Of a DNA stretch of 64,000 bases, positions 18,900 to 29,372 are shown piece after piece. Position numbers and translations under genes: made by a program. Origin of the DNA: Sphaerolaimus hirsutus (lineage: Eukaryota > Nematoda > Chromadorea > Monhysterida > Sphaerolaimidae); contig CAXIWS010000195.1 of assembly GCA_964036195.1 (NCBI GenBank), positions 40,740-104,739 of the forward strand, written 5' to 3'. Within the stretch, counting starts at the first letter, position 1. Each line of letters opens with the position of its first letter. A model generated the notes under the pieces. It saw nothing but the letters and a program-made list of their open reading frames with translations, ran no database searches and was not told the DNA's origin.

Positions 18900-19065
18900 A
18901 CAACATCGGCAGATTTGTACAGTGTGTACAGTATTTATTATACCCCAGAAGGGAACGTAAAGGCAACAAAACCGCCTCGGCTCTGAAGGCCACCCTTTGG
19001 TAGTCGGGGTCTCATTTGGAGGGGGTTTTCTTATTGAAAATCCCTGCTTCTTTATAGGAATTTGC
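18900..19065. repeat. Dispersed repeat following fold-back 2
   Basis: Close copy of 15780-15935 (TACAGTATTTATTATACCCC, CGGCTCTGAAGGCCACCCTT). Nothing coding is seen from 19065 to 19430. Confidence 0.6.
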
Positions 19066-19439
19066 TCAATGCAACCCCAATAGGTAGAAGACGTTAAGGT
19101 GTTTACCTTTATACAGTTGGGAATAAAGTATTGATGGCTAAATATATCAATTTTTGTAAACGTATTCATAGGAAAATGAAAACGTATTCATAGGAATATG
19201 AATGCGTGCCAAAAGTTGTTAATGATCAGGCTCAACACAAAACACAGACGCACAACAGTACAACAGGAAACTGAAACATGAAAAATAAGGGTTGAGAGGT
19301 GTTAAAGTTGGTATCCCCTTGATAGTTTCACTTGATAGTGAGATATTATTTCTTTCAATTTTTCGGTATTCGATCAACGATTTTCAACGATTTTCACGGT
19401 AGTTGTCAAATTATATTTTTAGTTGCGGTTGGCGAAATC

Positions 19440-19872
19440 CAGGACGTATCCAGGGGGGGGGGCGGCTGCAGCCCTACCCCCCTTCCCGGGGTGAGATATG
19501 AAAACCCCCCGAAAATGCCACTTTCAGTACAAATTTTCGACGGTGTATGCAAAAAATTTGCACGCAAGCGCGCATTTGCCTCCTATACACATGGTATTTT
19601 CAGCGTATCGGTCCCTGTTGCACACATAGCAGAAAATGCACCCAATAATGTACCTTTCACTGTGAATGTACGTGTATTTACATACATTTACAGCACTTTC
19701 TGGCGCTAGCGCCAACGCCAATGGCGCCATTGCGTGGCGCCTACGAATGGCGCCAGCGCCATGGCGCCATTCCGTCACTGTAGAGGCAAAATTTTAGGGT
19801 GGGGGGGCTGAGCCCCCCCCCCCCGTTCGTCGGGTTTCGTAAACAAGAAGCCCCCCCCCCCTGCTCAAAAAT
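19440..19872 (-). mobile_element. B-type hAT MITE, reverse, 3' end lost
   Basis: Starts CAGGACGTATCCAGGGGGGG and runs through GCACGCAAGCGCGCATTTGC, GGCGCCATTGCGTGGCGCCT and GCCCCCCCCCCTGCTCAAAAATC. It then passes abruptly into fold-back 3, so its right terminal repeat is missing or displaced. Confidence 0.75.
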
Positions 19873-20300
19873 CGGGATTATCTGGGATTATTTTTTGTCA
19901 TGCCCTGTGCATGACATAGAGTAAAGATCTAGTTAGAGCTTTACACCCTAACGTCAAAAAGTATTCAAATGACGTTGTCCATTGACGAATATCTCTCTAC
20001 ACTACTAATCAGAATAAATTTGTTTTTTAATTTATCACGTTGAATGTTTTCAGAAGGTTCTGGCGTGGCGTCTTTCTATGTCGCTAGCAAGAAAAGATGC
20101 TGGACCCGTATTGTTCACGTTTCAACGTGATAAATTAAAAAAACAAATATATTCTGATGTGTGGTGTAGAGAGATATTCGTCAATGGACAATATCATTTG
20201 AAAACTTTTTGACGTTAGGGTGTAAAGCTCTAACTAGATCTTTTCTCTATGTCATGCACAGGGCATGACAACAAAATAATCCCCATTCCCACTACTTGTA
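19873..20300. repeat. Fold-back element 3
   Basis: Inverted arms of ~190 bp: GGGATTATTTTTTGTCATGC, CTAGTTAGAGCTTTACACCC, GACGAATATCTCTCTACAC and TTTAATTTATCACGTTGAA, mirrored to the right end GGCATGACAACAAAATAATC. A ~75-bp unpaired centre remains. Long-TIR, non-coding. Confidence 0.85.
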
Positions 20301-20354
20301 CATTGCGAGTATATATACGCAATAATTAAACAAAAAAATTTTTGTTACCCTCAG

Positions 20355-20450
20355 GCCGGTAGTGGATTATACAGTAGGGTGCTATCGCCGGATCTTTTTG
20401 AACCAATTGATGGTTGTGATAATGAATGCGCGGAAATATTTGGCTTTATG
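20355..20450 (+). CDS. Gene A exon (32 residues)
   Basis: Acceptor ACCCTCAG at 20347-20354, donor GTTAGT at 20451. It is 96 nt and phase 0-0, the same length and phase as R1-R4, though without clear sequence similarity to them. It reads AGSGLYSRVLSPDLFEPIDG then CDNECAEIFGFM. Confidence 0.6.
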
Positions 20451-20629
20451 GTTAGTTTGTGGTAATTATTTGTTTTGTTATGTTTGTGGTGGGAATGGGA
20501 GATTTTGTTACTTGTGAAATGACATGATTATTTTGTTGTAATTGTGTTATATGGCTTGAGTAATGGATAATAATGTTAGGGGAGAAGGATAGTATGGTTC
20601 TCGTACGTGTTCAGGGGGTATGGGTGGGG

Positions 20630-20734
20630 CAGGGATTTATCCAGGATTTTTGAGCGGGCGGGGGGGCTGCTTGTTAGCGCAACTCGGAGAGGGGGGGGGT
20701 GTTAACCCCCACCCCCACACCGCGCCAAATTTAT
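20630..20734 (+). mobile_element. B-type MITE 5' fragment
   Basis: CAGGGATTTATCCAGGATTT, then a G run and GGCTGCTTGTTAGCG. It is truncated by, or the target of, the complete reverse B element at 20743. Confidence 0.65.
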
Positions 20735-20742
20735 ACCTTAAT

Positions 20743-21183
20743 CAGGGCCGTATCCAGGGGGGGCGGGGGGGGGCTGCAGCCCCCCCCCCCTCCCGGGGCG
20801 AGACCAGAAAGTGAATGGAAAATGTGACTTTTTCAACGTCAGGCTAAAAAATTTTGCGCGCAAGCGCGCATTCTTGACCAGACATAAGGTATTATCATCA
20901 GATTTTCTCCATGTGGCCGCAAATCGTTATAAATACACCCAATGTTGTGCTTTTTCTGTTTTGTATGTATATTTGCATACATATACAGCGTTCCATGGCG
21001 CTGGCGCCAACCCCAATGGCGCGATGGCGTGGCGCCTACTAATGGCGCCAGCAGCATGGCGCCATTCAGCCACTATGTAGCTAAAATTTTAGGGGGGGGG
21101 GGGGTGAGCCCCCCCCCCCTCGCCGGCCTCCGTATACAAGCAGCCCCCCCCCCCCCCGCTCAAAAATCCTGGATACGTCCCTG
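20743..21183 (-). mobile_element. B-type hAT MITE, reverse, exact 8-bp TSD (ACCTTAAT)
   Basis: Starts CAGGGCCGTATCCAGG and ends CCTGGATACGTCCCTG. Flanks are ACCTTAAT at 20735-20742 and 21184-21191. Interior has the usual G/C runs, GCGCGCAAGCGCGC and the GGCGCC palindromes. It is a good full-length reference copy. Confidence 0.92.
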
Positions 21184-21317
21184 ACCTTAATAGTGATTGA
21201 ATGAACGATAGAAGGAAGGGAAAAGGTGTAGAAGGTAAAAGTTTATGTTTAGAAGGAATGAGAAGTTTAGGTTTAGGAGGAGGAAATGTAATTTTTGAAA
21301 TTTTCTTATATTTTTAG

Positions 21318-21480
21318 GAAACTGGAAATGATCAACCGGAGGTAATGATGGCGGTGCCGGAGGGCGATAATGCATTTTGCGGACAGAATGCTAATGTAGA
21401 GCCAGAAGAAGTTTTCCAACAGGCGCAATATGATCCGCTGTTGCATGACAGGCTACACAGTGGTGGAAGTAAAGACAGTG
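21318..21480 (+). CDS. Gene A exon (ends in phase 1)
   Basis: Acceptor ATTTTTAG at 21310-21317, donor GTGAGT at 21481; 163 nt. Reads ETGNDQPEVMMAVPEGDNAF, then ...EPEEVFQQAQYDPLLHDRLH and GGSKDS. It is acidic and polar. It leaves one base that completes the first codon of the next exon (21896). Confidence 0.65.
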
Positions 21481-21539
21481 GTGAGTATGTTTGTGATGTG
21501 TTAGATCTTTGTGTTGTAGGTGTAGTTATGGTTTCGTTT

Positions 21540-21690
21540 ATATGGAAGTTTAGGTAGATAGATAGATAGGTGATAGATTTTGGGTGGTTGTACGTTTGAC
21601 GGTGGTAAGCCGCAATTTGTGGTGTGTATGGATAGATCAGGGATCTGGTGGATAAATAGCTGAGTGTAGTATAGATAGATAGATAGGTGG
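21540..21690. repeat. GATA-type microsatellite patches
   Basis: TAGATAGATAGATAGG and similar patches lie near 21553-21570 and 21671-21690. The intron continues to 21895 with no other feature I can name. Confidence 0.7.
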
Positions 21691-21895
21691 TGAATTTGTT
21701 GCTGGTTTTTATGGAAGATCGTGGCATGAGCCCCACCTGTGGTCCAAATTTGGCGCGCATGCACCCGCCCGGTGGGCTCAGAAGCGGTCTCTTCAACCCA
21801 TCGTTTAACCGCCTTTCCCGTCGCGAAGCACGTGGCCCCCAACGGGGGTTGCAACGAGTACTGAAACACCATGTGCAATATTTTTTTCTTTGTAG

Positions 21896-22201
21896 AAAAT
21901 GCGAACGAGGGTGCACTTGCTGACGATGGCGAGGGCTTAGCTGCTGGTGTCAATGTTGGCGATGTTGACGGGCTAAATGTCGTTCAAGTAAAACCAAGTG
22001 ATCGGTGTTTGGCGCCGTTGAATCGCACTGCATCTGGTGGAAGTGGCTTTGCTGGACGCGAACGTCAAGTAGGCGTCGGTGTGGGATCTCAGCCGTTGCC
22101 TTTGGAGGGCATGAACATGGCCGTGCAGGATGCAATCGAAGAGGAGGAGGACGGCGTTGAGATTGATGATCGCGGTGAGCCGCGATATACCGTATCAAGT
22201 G
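21896..22201 (+). CDS. Gene A exon (102 residues)
   Basis: Acceptor TTTCTTTGTAG at 21885-21895, donor GTAAAT at 22202; 306 nt, phase 1-1. Frame continuity with both neighbours is exact. Starts ENANEGALADDGEGLAAGVN, is Gly/Val-rich in the middle, then has the acidic run AIEEEEDGVEIDDRGEPRYT. Looks like a flexible linker before the more structured following exons. Confidence 0.7.
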
Positions 22202-22824
22202 GTAAATTTGTAATTTCTACTATTAATTTTGTAATGTGCAATTTAGGTACATTTTTGCTGTAAGGTGTTTGATTGTCATGGTAATTAACAGCGGGTCTAT
22301 AGAAAATGTAAAATTCGTGCTTTTGCGTAATCGCGAGTAAATAATTTTTTTGCTATGAATCTGTAAAAAGAGCACTTTTTTTGTTAGAAATCGTATAAGC
22401 TACTACTTTTTATATGTGAGAGTGCGTTTCAGAGAGGAAGACGTAGAATGGATGTCGTTTTTTAGAGTTTATATGTTGTTTTTTTAGAAAAATGGTGTGA
22501 TATCTAAAAAATTTCTCATTTTAAGAACAGAAAATTATGATTGTAAAAAATTGTAAAAGTCCGCCAGCGATCCTGGTTTGGTCCGTGAAAAGTCTATTTT
22601 TGGTTTTATTAGGAAATAAATAGATTTTGTCTGTACGGGTGTACTTTAAAATGTACGGGTAAAAGTGAGTACATAACTTTTTTGTAAACTATATGTAAAT
22701 GTATTTGCCGCGTACTAATGTACGCGTATTTTTGGAGTAAATGTATACATAATTTTTAAAAAAATTTGGTTGGTGGTGGGGGGGGGGGTTCGGGAGTCTG
22801 TCCATTCTTGGTAACACATAACAG

Positions 22825-23020
22825 ATTCCAAATTGGGAAATCTAAATTGCACACGAGGTGAGGTTTATCTTGCTGTTGAAATGAAGGCAATCCTTTTAGG
22901 TGAAGCTGCTAATCTGCGCGCCATGATGATGGACCATTATCCTGTTGGTCGGCGTTTGGTCGAGTCTTCATTTGTAAAACGGGGCAAAATGGTTACGATA
23001 GAGCTACATTGCGATAGCGT
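22825..23020 (+). CDS. Gene A exon (structured domain, part 1)
   Basis: Acceptor ACATAACAG at 22816-22824, donor GTTAGT at 23021; 196 nt, starts in phase 1 and ends with two bases of a codon. Reads SKLGNLNCTRGEVYLAVEMK, then ...MMMDHYPVGRRLVESSFVKR and GKMVTIELHCDSV. The alternating hydrophobic pattern suggests beta strands. No known domain identified. Confidence 0.7.
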
Positions 23021-23219
23021 GTTAGTTTTAGTGTTATATGTGGTTTAAGTATGAGTGATACGTTTGAATAATCTTATGAATAGATTATGAAAGGGGTATA
23101 GATAGGGGGCTTGGGTGTGTGGTAATCCGCGTCCCCTTAACCGAGCCAATAGCGATTATGATGTAGTAAAGTGAATTAGGTTTCAATTGTAAATACATAT
23201 CTTTTCGTAAATTTTGTAG

Positions 23220-23354
23220 GATGTGCGATGTCTACCATTCTCAAGTGTGGGACAACAAGATCAGTTGTTTGGGGATGATGTTTTTTGAGTGCGATTTGCG
23301 TCTGGTGGAGTTTGCTCCAAAGCAGGTGACATTCGTCAATTTCCAGAGACAGAG
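23220..23354 (+). CDS. Gene A exon (structured domain, part 2)
   Basis: Acceptor TTTTGTAG at 23212-23219, donor GTGAGT at 23355; 135 nt, consistent frame. Reads MCDVYHSQVWDNKISCLGMM, then FFECDLRLVEFAPKQVTFVN and FQRQR. It continues the beta-rich segment begun at 22825. Confidence 0.7.
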
Positions 23355-23390
23355 GTGAGTATAAATTTTTCAATAAATATGATATGAGGG

Positions 23391-23527
23391 ACGTAGCGAG
23401 GATTTTTGAGTCGGGGGGCGGATTCAGGGACGTATATAGGATGTTTGAGCAGGGGTGTTGTTGTTTACGGAAGCCGGCAAGCGGGGGGGGGCTGAGGCCC
23501 CCCCCCCAAAAAAAAAAAATCGATAGA
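23391..23527 (+). mobile_element. Two MITE 5'-end fragments in series
   Basis: GAGGGACGTAGCGAGGATTT (A-like start at 23391) is followed after ~35 bp by CAGGGACGTATATAGGATGT and GTTGTTTACGGAAGCCGGC (B-like start at 23426). The B-like piece is cut off where the duplicated segment at 23540 begins. Confidence 0.6.
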
Positions 23528-23539
23528 ATGCGGCCAAGA

Positions 23540-24150
23540 ATGAGATATTCAGTGTCGAATTTATGGATTTTTACATTAGTTATTTTCTCGTGTAATTACA
23601 ACCCGCAAAACTCTAGTTTCAAAAGCTTGTGTGGACACCCCATAACCATGGCCTTTTTATCACTGCAAGAAGAGCTACATGCTCACAAATTTTTGGATAG
23701 CGATCGCACATTCGAGGTCGCGTTTTACGTAACATATACCGTATGTCGTCGAATTAGCCCCCGGTTTTTATATTTTTTCACAGTGAAATATTCTGAAAAA
23801 AAGGTGGAATATCTGACAATAAGCAGCACTTATGAGTTTTTACATCCATATATAAAGATGTAGATGGTATAAACAATATACTAACGTACTACAGTAAGTG
23901 TTTTGAACCTATGTTATGCATTTGCCGCATCACAAACTCAAAGTGGACATTTCCAGGGGGGGGGGGGTTTCGAGGAAATAGGGTAGACTAGGCGTCTATC
24001 GCCCCACACACGCTAGTTGACATCGACATCAAATGACAACTGTTTTCATTCTCAACTAAAAAAATGCGTTTGAAACTCGATCATCAGCTCCTCTTTATTT
24101 TCAATCGGAATTGCGACTAGTTGACATTTGGTTTCGATGTCAACTAAGGT
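23540..24150 (+). repeat. ~610-bp duplicated segment, copy 1, with ORF
   Basis: Nearly identical to 51296-51905. It carries an open frame of 108 codons at 23540-23863 that is conserved in both copies. The N-terminus has a signal-like hydrophobic stretch (LWIFTLVIFSC), followed by NYNPQNSSFKSLCGHPITMA. The 3' part of the frame runs into a MITE of the TACCGTATTT group (from ~23743), and 23990-24150 holds another TIR element (CACACACGCTAGTTGACATC). It could be a mobile composite or a segmental duplicate. Confidence 0.7.
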
Positions 24151-24355
24151 GCTACCCGAAGAAAAAATTAAATGCGGCGGCGAAAAGCGCTTTTGTGCGC
24201 AATATTTTTCGAACTGGCGACACAATCACTTTACGAAAGTGCGATTTCTGGCATATTTTTTGTACGAGCAGGGAAGGGGGGCCCCCCGTCGCTACGTCAT
24301 TATATGATATATATATATACTTATTATCTATATTTATTTTTTTTCTCCATTTCAG

Positions 24356-24374
24356 GACTGTGTTCATCGGAAAG
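24356..24374 (+). CDS. Gene A microexon (19 nt)
   Basis: Acceptor CTCCATTTCAG at 24345-24355, donor GTATGT at 24375. The exon GACTGTGTTCATCGGAAAG completes the split codon from 23354 and adds TVFIGK, ending in phase 0, as needed by the exon at 26229. Frame repair on both sides is the main evidence. Confidence 0.55.
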
Positions 24375-24512
24375 GTATGTTTATGATTCAAAGTTTGTAT
24401 TTGTTTTGAGGATGGACTATATTTTTGGAATAGGGCGGAGTAGGGTGGGATTGGTAGAGTTGGGTGAAGGAGGTGTAGGCAACAAACAGCCCATGGCAAC
24501 CGCTCTGAGTGG

Positions 24513-24966
24513 CAGGGACGTAGCCAGGATTTTTGAGCGGGGGGGGGGGCGGATTGTATACGGAGCCAGGCGAACGGGGGGGGCGGCGCCCCCCCCCCCC
24601 CGTAAAATTTTACCCCCGTAGTAGGGGAATGGCGCCATTGGGCTAGCGCCATTCGTAGGCGCCACGCCATGGCGCCACTGGCGTTGACATTGGTGCCAAA
24701 ACAGCAGTATATGTCTGTATTTAACAGGCATATACAGCGACATGGACACGAATTGAGTCCATATTCACTGGTTTTGAGGGCGCGGTGACCGCTCAGCCGA
24801 AAATAGATGTTGTGAAGGGAAAATGCGCGCTTGCGCGCAAAAATTTTTGAAATTGTCAACAACATCGTCTTGTGAAAGTGCCATTTCTGGCACATTTTTT
24901 GGTCTGGCCCGGGAAGGGGGGGGGGGCCGCCGCCCCCCCCCGCCCCCCCCCCTGGCTACGTCCTTG
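24513..24966 (+). mobile_element. A-type hAT MITE, exact 8-bp TSD (CTGAGTGG)
   Basis: Begins CAGGGACGTAGCCAGGATTT, ends CCCTGGCTACGTCCTTG, flanked by CTGAGTGG at 24505-24512 and 24967-24974. Very similar to 11315-11750. Contains GTATATGTCTGTATTTAACAG and GCGCGCTTGCGCGC. Confidence 0.93.
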
Positions 24967-25318
24967 CTGAGTGGGTATAACTGCGTGGGCTCAGTGGGGC
25001 AGAATCTGCGTTTGGTAACCGCGTAAAATATAGTGAATGCAGGCGGCCGCCAATTAGCGGCCATCGTGCAGTGAATGCACTAGGTTTGCATCTGCTCGCA
25101 TCGGTCAGGCGCCATTTCTGGCGGGCGGCAGTCTCAGACAGTGTTATGGCTTGTTCACCGTTGAGATGAATAACTTTGGTCAAATTGTCAAACTAAGAAA
25201 ATCTAAAAATGTATATTATTTATTTGTATTTTCTCTGTATTTTTAGCGGTCAGATTAAGTAATAATTTTTATGTAAATAAGAATATATTATATGTTACTT
25301 TTTTCTGTGATCATGAAT

Positions 25319-25848
25319 TAGGGTTCAAACTGGTTTGAGATTTCGGGATAGGGATCCGGATTCACTTTTTTAGATTTCGGTATCGGGGTTGGCATTTCGG
25401 GATGGGGATTTTTGTGATTTCGGGATCGGGATTGGGCGGGATTGAGGCCACGGGATCGGGAGTGGCATTTTTGTGGGATTGGGATTGGTTTATAGGGATA
25501 CAGATTTTGGCCATTTTTCTGGCATTCATAGTTGTTCGTAATGGTATGAACACACTGTTGGAAGGTAGAAAAGTGGCATAAAGTTGACGTTGAGGGTTTA
25601 CATCCACTTTTTTGCATGCAAAAACGTTATCATTTTACTTTTTAACATTTCCACTAATTTTTTCGTGATTGGGATCCCGGATTTGGGAGTGTCTCCGGAT
25701 CGCGATCGGTATTTGAAATTTTTCGGGATTGGGATCGGGATTGGTATTTTTGGATTTTGGGATGGGCATCGGGATTGTGCTTTCGGGATTGGGATCGGGA
25801 CTGGTAAATCCCGCAATTTTACGGGATGCGGGTTCCCGTTTGAACCCT
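25319..25848. mobile_element. TAGGGTTCAAAC element, GGGATC core
   Basis: Starts TAGGGTTCAAACTGGTTTGA and ends GTTCCCGTTTGAACCCTC. Both arms are made of variants of GGGATCGGGATT. The centre (25500-25660) has TTTTGCATGCAAAAACG and TTTCTACCTTCCAACAGTGT-like sequence shared with 41875-42460 and 57900-58000. No target duplication could be matched. Confidence 0.75.
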
Positions 25849-26228
25849 CACAACAAGAAAAAATTCATTCAGTGCTTTCGCATAAGGATGAAATGGCGGT
25901 AGTCGGCCGAAAGAGCTTGCATCGCTTGCGCATTGGCGGCACCATAGCGTCGGCTTGGCGGGCGCCTGTGTTCACTGTGCATGTGCAGCGGTTGCCATGG
26001 GTGATTGTGGCGCGCTGAGTGCATGCTGTTGACCAGTGAGCGTAGTTCTCTTGCGTTTTTTGTTGGGTGTGTTGTCGTGGGTGAGGTTATTTGTTTTGGG
26101 GGTCTATTTATTTTTTTGTGTGTTATTAGATTCGGGGCAGGGGTGGGTGGGTGGCGGTTTTGCTGTTTGTTATTGTAGTTTGGGTGATATTATATCATTT
26201 AATCTTATATATTCATAACCTCTTATAG

Positions 26229-26377
26229 GTCAATAACGAGCCCGTTCACGTGAGGGTTGGATTATACGATGGTTATCGGCCGAGGGGTTTAAGTCAGAAT
26301 GAAAATGACGGGCGGAGCATGAAAGTTTCTGTACGCTTGTCTATTAATGGCGATTCCAGTTGTATGGTTCTGGCAAG
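26229..26377 (+). CDS. Gene A exon
   Basis: Acceptor CTCTTATAG at 26220-26228, donor GTGATT at 26378; 149 nt, starts phase 0 and ends with two bases of a codon. Reads VNNEPVHVRVGLYDGYRPRG then LSQNENDGRSMKVSVRLSIN and GDSSCMVLA. Beta-rich pattern. The next exon in the right phase was not found with certainty. Confidence 0.6.
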
Positions 26378-27317
26378 GTGATTGTGTGTATATTTGACGG
26401 ATCAAATTAGCCTTTGTTTGTGATTAAATAAATATCCAGATATTGGGTTGAATATGTATGTTTCTGTTGATCTTGGCAGGGGTGACGTACGATATGTAAA
26501 AATTGTTGAAATATGGGGTATTTGGTATGATTTTTATAGATAAATGTAAAAATTGTTCCATGAAATGTATGATTATAGCGATGTAGGGATTAAGTAATTT
26601 TTGATAAAAGGAAAAGATTATGATGTAGTATTGAATAGATTTTATCTGGATATTTATTTGATTAAATAGACTTGTTGCTCTGATAAGGAGTGCCTTTGAA
26701 GTATAGTCTTACATTTTTTATTAATAGAGGTATTATTTAGATTGTTAGGACGGGTGCTATATAATCGGCATTTCTGTATAGGTGATTGTTCGAATTTAAA
26801 ATTTTTTTTTGTTATGATGTTAGCATACTTTTTATGCCGGGTATTTTGAAAGTATTCCCTGTTACAGTTTCACTGTTATTTGCATGCATTGATAGATGAA
26901 TAGTTATTTGTAAAGCATTTTTTTTGTTTTTACGATCTCATTAGGCATTATGGTATCGATTTTGAGAGCTTATCGTACAGCAAATTACCGTATATTGGCA
27001 ATTTAGTCGGATTTGTTGTGGGGGGATGGGTTTGAATGAACCTATTAATTTTTTCCTTAGAAACTTTCGTTATTTTTATGTAGTGTTTGAATTATTTTGA
27101 TTATTGGGGTTTTTTTCTGTAGATAGTTATAGTCAGGATGGTTGTATGGAATGTTATGTTATGCGATTATTATTTGAAAATAAATATGGTTGGAGATTGA
27201 AAATTTGATTATATTGAATTTTATCGGTGTATGTTTTTGGCGACTCTGTTGTTGGAGTTGTTATATTTTAAGTTTTGTTTTAATTATTTCGTTCTGAGAT
27301 TTTTCTGTTATGGGCAG
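26378..27317. other. Intron-like T/G-rich sequence, nothing recognised
   Basis: AT-rich with more T and G than A and C on the + strand. I see no repeats of the families found elsewhere and no confident exon. A short exon needed for phase may be hidden here. Confidence 0.4.
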
Positions 27318-27400
27318 TGCTGTTGTATTTTTCCATCGGTGTAAACTTCTGGTTTGACGTGGTTGATCAACAGTTGAAACGACTGGTTGGCTGTATTCAG
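27318..27400 (+). CDS. Gene A exon (tentative)
   Basis: Donor CAG|GTGAGTATG at 27401 is strong. The frame ending there reads LLYFSIGVNFWFDVVDQQLK then RLVGCIQ and is open upstream of the acceptor candidate TATGGGCAG. Its starting phase does not fit the end of 26229-26377, so either an exon is missing between them or the acceptor is further upstream. Confidence 0.45.
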
Positions 27401-27534
27401 GTGAGTATGTTTAAGTATGAGTATACAGGATAGTTAGATTGTTTGGGGTTTGTTAGTTTTGGGTTATGAAATGTATAATGTTCGGGATTGGTATTTAGAC
27501 ATTTCTGGATAGGGAATTCTGTTTTGAGATTTTG

Positions 27535-27740
27535 GGATAGGTAAGCTCGTACGGTTTTTTGCATTTTCGACAATACCAGTCCCTATACCCCAGTCGCGGT
27601 GGCGACATTACAAAATTCCTGTTCTCGGTCCCGGTTACGCAGTCCCGGTCCGGACCACCCAGTCCGAGACGCGATCCTGGTCCCGACTTTGAAAAAATTG
27701 TGGTCCCGGTCCCGAAAACTGGTCCCGTTTGAATCGTACC
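27535..27740. repeat. CCCGGTCCCGGT-type simple-repeat patch
   Basis: GTCCCGGTTACGCAGTCCCG and GATCCTGGTCCCGACTTTG, with ACTGGTCCCGTTTGAATCGT at the end, resemble the core and right end of the element at 29553-30368. It probably represents a decayed member. Confidence 0.5.
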
Positions 27741-27810
27741 GATCACGTAGTCACAAGTTAATCGAAATCTAGAGTGCACGTCTAAATTGCCCCAACGTGT
27801 TTTTTTTCAG

Positions 27811-28037
27811 ATGGAGTTTATTGCGATTGATATGAAGACAAGTTATTTTAATAGTGTGTATTTGAGGAAGGGCGATCGTCTAATAATGATTGATTTTGCA
27901 TGGAAGATGCACGAGTTTGTTCGGGCTGCTGATCCAGACATACATACTGAAGAATGTAACATGTCATTTCGGGTTGAGAGCGGTCGAGTATCATGCATTG
28001 GATTTCTATTGGAGAAATTTTATCCCGGTGAGAGGAG
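27811..28037 (+). CDS. Gene A exon (75 residues)
   Basis: Acceptor TTTTTTTTCAG at 27800-27810, donor GTTAGT at 28038; 227 nt, phase 0 to 2. Reads MEFIAIDMKTSYFNSVYLRK, then GDRLIMIDFAWKMHEFVRAA and ...RVESGRVSCIGFLLEKFYPG. The GD and alternating hydrophobics suggest a beta-barrel-like fold. Frame joins 28862 exactly. Confidence 0.7.
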
Positions 28038-28574
28038 GTTAGTTAAAATTTATAAAGAATAGTGACATTTAGGTTTTCGTATAAATGTTTATAAAATATC
28101 ATATTTCTGGAGGGTATAGAATCGGTGAGGGGTCTTTGATTATCGTTAATTTTCGAGTTCAGTGGGGTTTAAAGGTTTAATCTCTAGTTGGGTTGGTGCA
28201 AAATTTCGAACATGCCGCACATGCATAAAGTGTTTTGTATCGGTCGGAGTTTATGTGCACTGGGAGTATATATTTGTATTTAGCATTTTGTATTTAGCTC
28301 CGAGCTGAAACCATATTATATCTAAATTTCAAAATTTTTCACCTTGCTGTTCCCGGTTTATAAACACGTGGTCGCAGGCCGACATGCCCCCCCCCCCCCC
28401 TAAGATGCTACCCCGCAAAATATGTGTAAGTGGGAGTGTGAATGCGATGGGGGTTTATATGCACTGAAGGACACGCTTGAGGGGATTCTATTTGTAGCTG
28501 TATAGTGTAAAAATATATTTGTGTGTATCAAGCATTGTTGTTCTTGTTGTCTAAGGATTGAACTGAGGGTCTAA

Positions 28575-28730
28575 TTCTAAAAGTCGACAAGTACAGAAAA
28601 TGTGATTTTGAGTAAATCGCATTATAAGTTTCCGATCCAATTCCAGGCCCGTGGTGCATGTCCAATTTGGCTCTCTCATCGTTTTCATAAAGTTCCATAT
28701 GTTGACAATAAAGTGTCAAATTTTCAGCCC
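28575..28730 (+). repeat. Dispersed ~150-bp repeat, copy 2
   Basis: TCTAAAAGTCGACAAGTACA, GATTTTGAGTAAATCGCATT and CAATAAAGTGTCAAATTTTC match copies near 15300, 44545 and 62035. The rest of the 28038-28861 intron holds a C run at 28388 and nothing I can name. Confidence 0.6.
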
Positions 28731-28861
28731 CTTATCTCAACGTATATGTCAAAAATGGGTTGTCCATAAAATTCCATTCGGTCAGAGCAAAACTGTTTCG
28801 GGGAGGGAAATGGACTTTTTGATTTGGACGCCTCAACTGTATCATAGTTTTGTATACGCAG

Positions 28862-29045
28862 GGAGTTCACGGTGGCAAAGGTGAATGAGTCACCGCTTGT
28901 TATTCGTATGGAACTAGCTAATGAGCCGGATTCGCCGGACACGTCTATTGATGATGGTAATTTGGTTGTGCCACTGAGGAGAATGGACCTGCGAGGGCAG
29001 AGATTGAAAGATAGGGGCATTACGTTGACTGTCAGTTCATACCAG
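28862..29045 (+). CDS. Gene A exon (61 residues)
   Basis: Acceptor TATACGCAG at 28853-28861, donor GTTGGA at 29046; 184 nt, completes the AG codon of the previous exon and ends phase 0. Reads EFTVAKVNESPLVIRMELAN, then EPDSPDTSIDDGNLVVPLRR and MDLRGQRLKDRGITLTVSSY. Protein-like, family unknown. Confidence 0.7.
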
Positions 29046-29095
29046 GTTGGAGACATTATTTATGTTCATATCTATTGAATTAGAGGTGTGTAGAT

Positions 29096-29372
29096 ATACC
29101 GTATTTCGTCGAATTACCGCGTGGGTATTTATTATTTAATATTGAAAATTTTGAGATAAAAATGTGGAAAATGCAACAATAACCGTGAATGTTAAGTTTT
29201 TACAGCCTCATATTAGGATGTATATTGTATAAATGATGTTCTAACGTAACAGAGTAAGTGTCTTGAACGTCTGTTATGCATTTCCCGGACCACAAATACA
29301 TAGTGTGCATTTTGAGAGGGGGGGGGGGGTTTCGGGGGGCGGCGGTATTTCGAGGAAAAACGGTAGTACATT
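29096..29372. mobile_element. TACCGTATTT MITE (diverged)
   Basis: Starts TACCGTATTTCGTCGAATTA and ends GGTATTTCGAGGAAAAACGGTA. It contains GTAAGTGTCTTGAACGTCTGTTATGCATTT and a G run, as do 23743-23985 and 51500-51735. Shares ends with 35950-36161 and 53237-53682. Confidence 0.75.

Noticed and set aside
21332..21916. 194-codon minus-strand frame
   Set aside because: It is antisense to gene A exons 21318 and 21896 plus a TAGA microsatellite. The + strand explanation is better supported.
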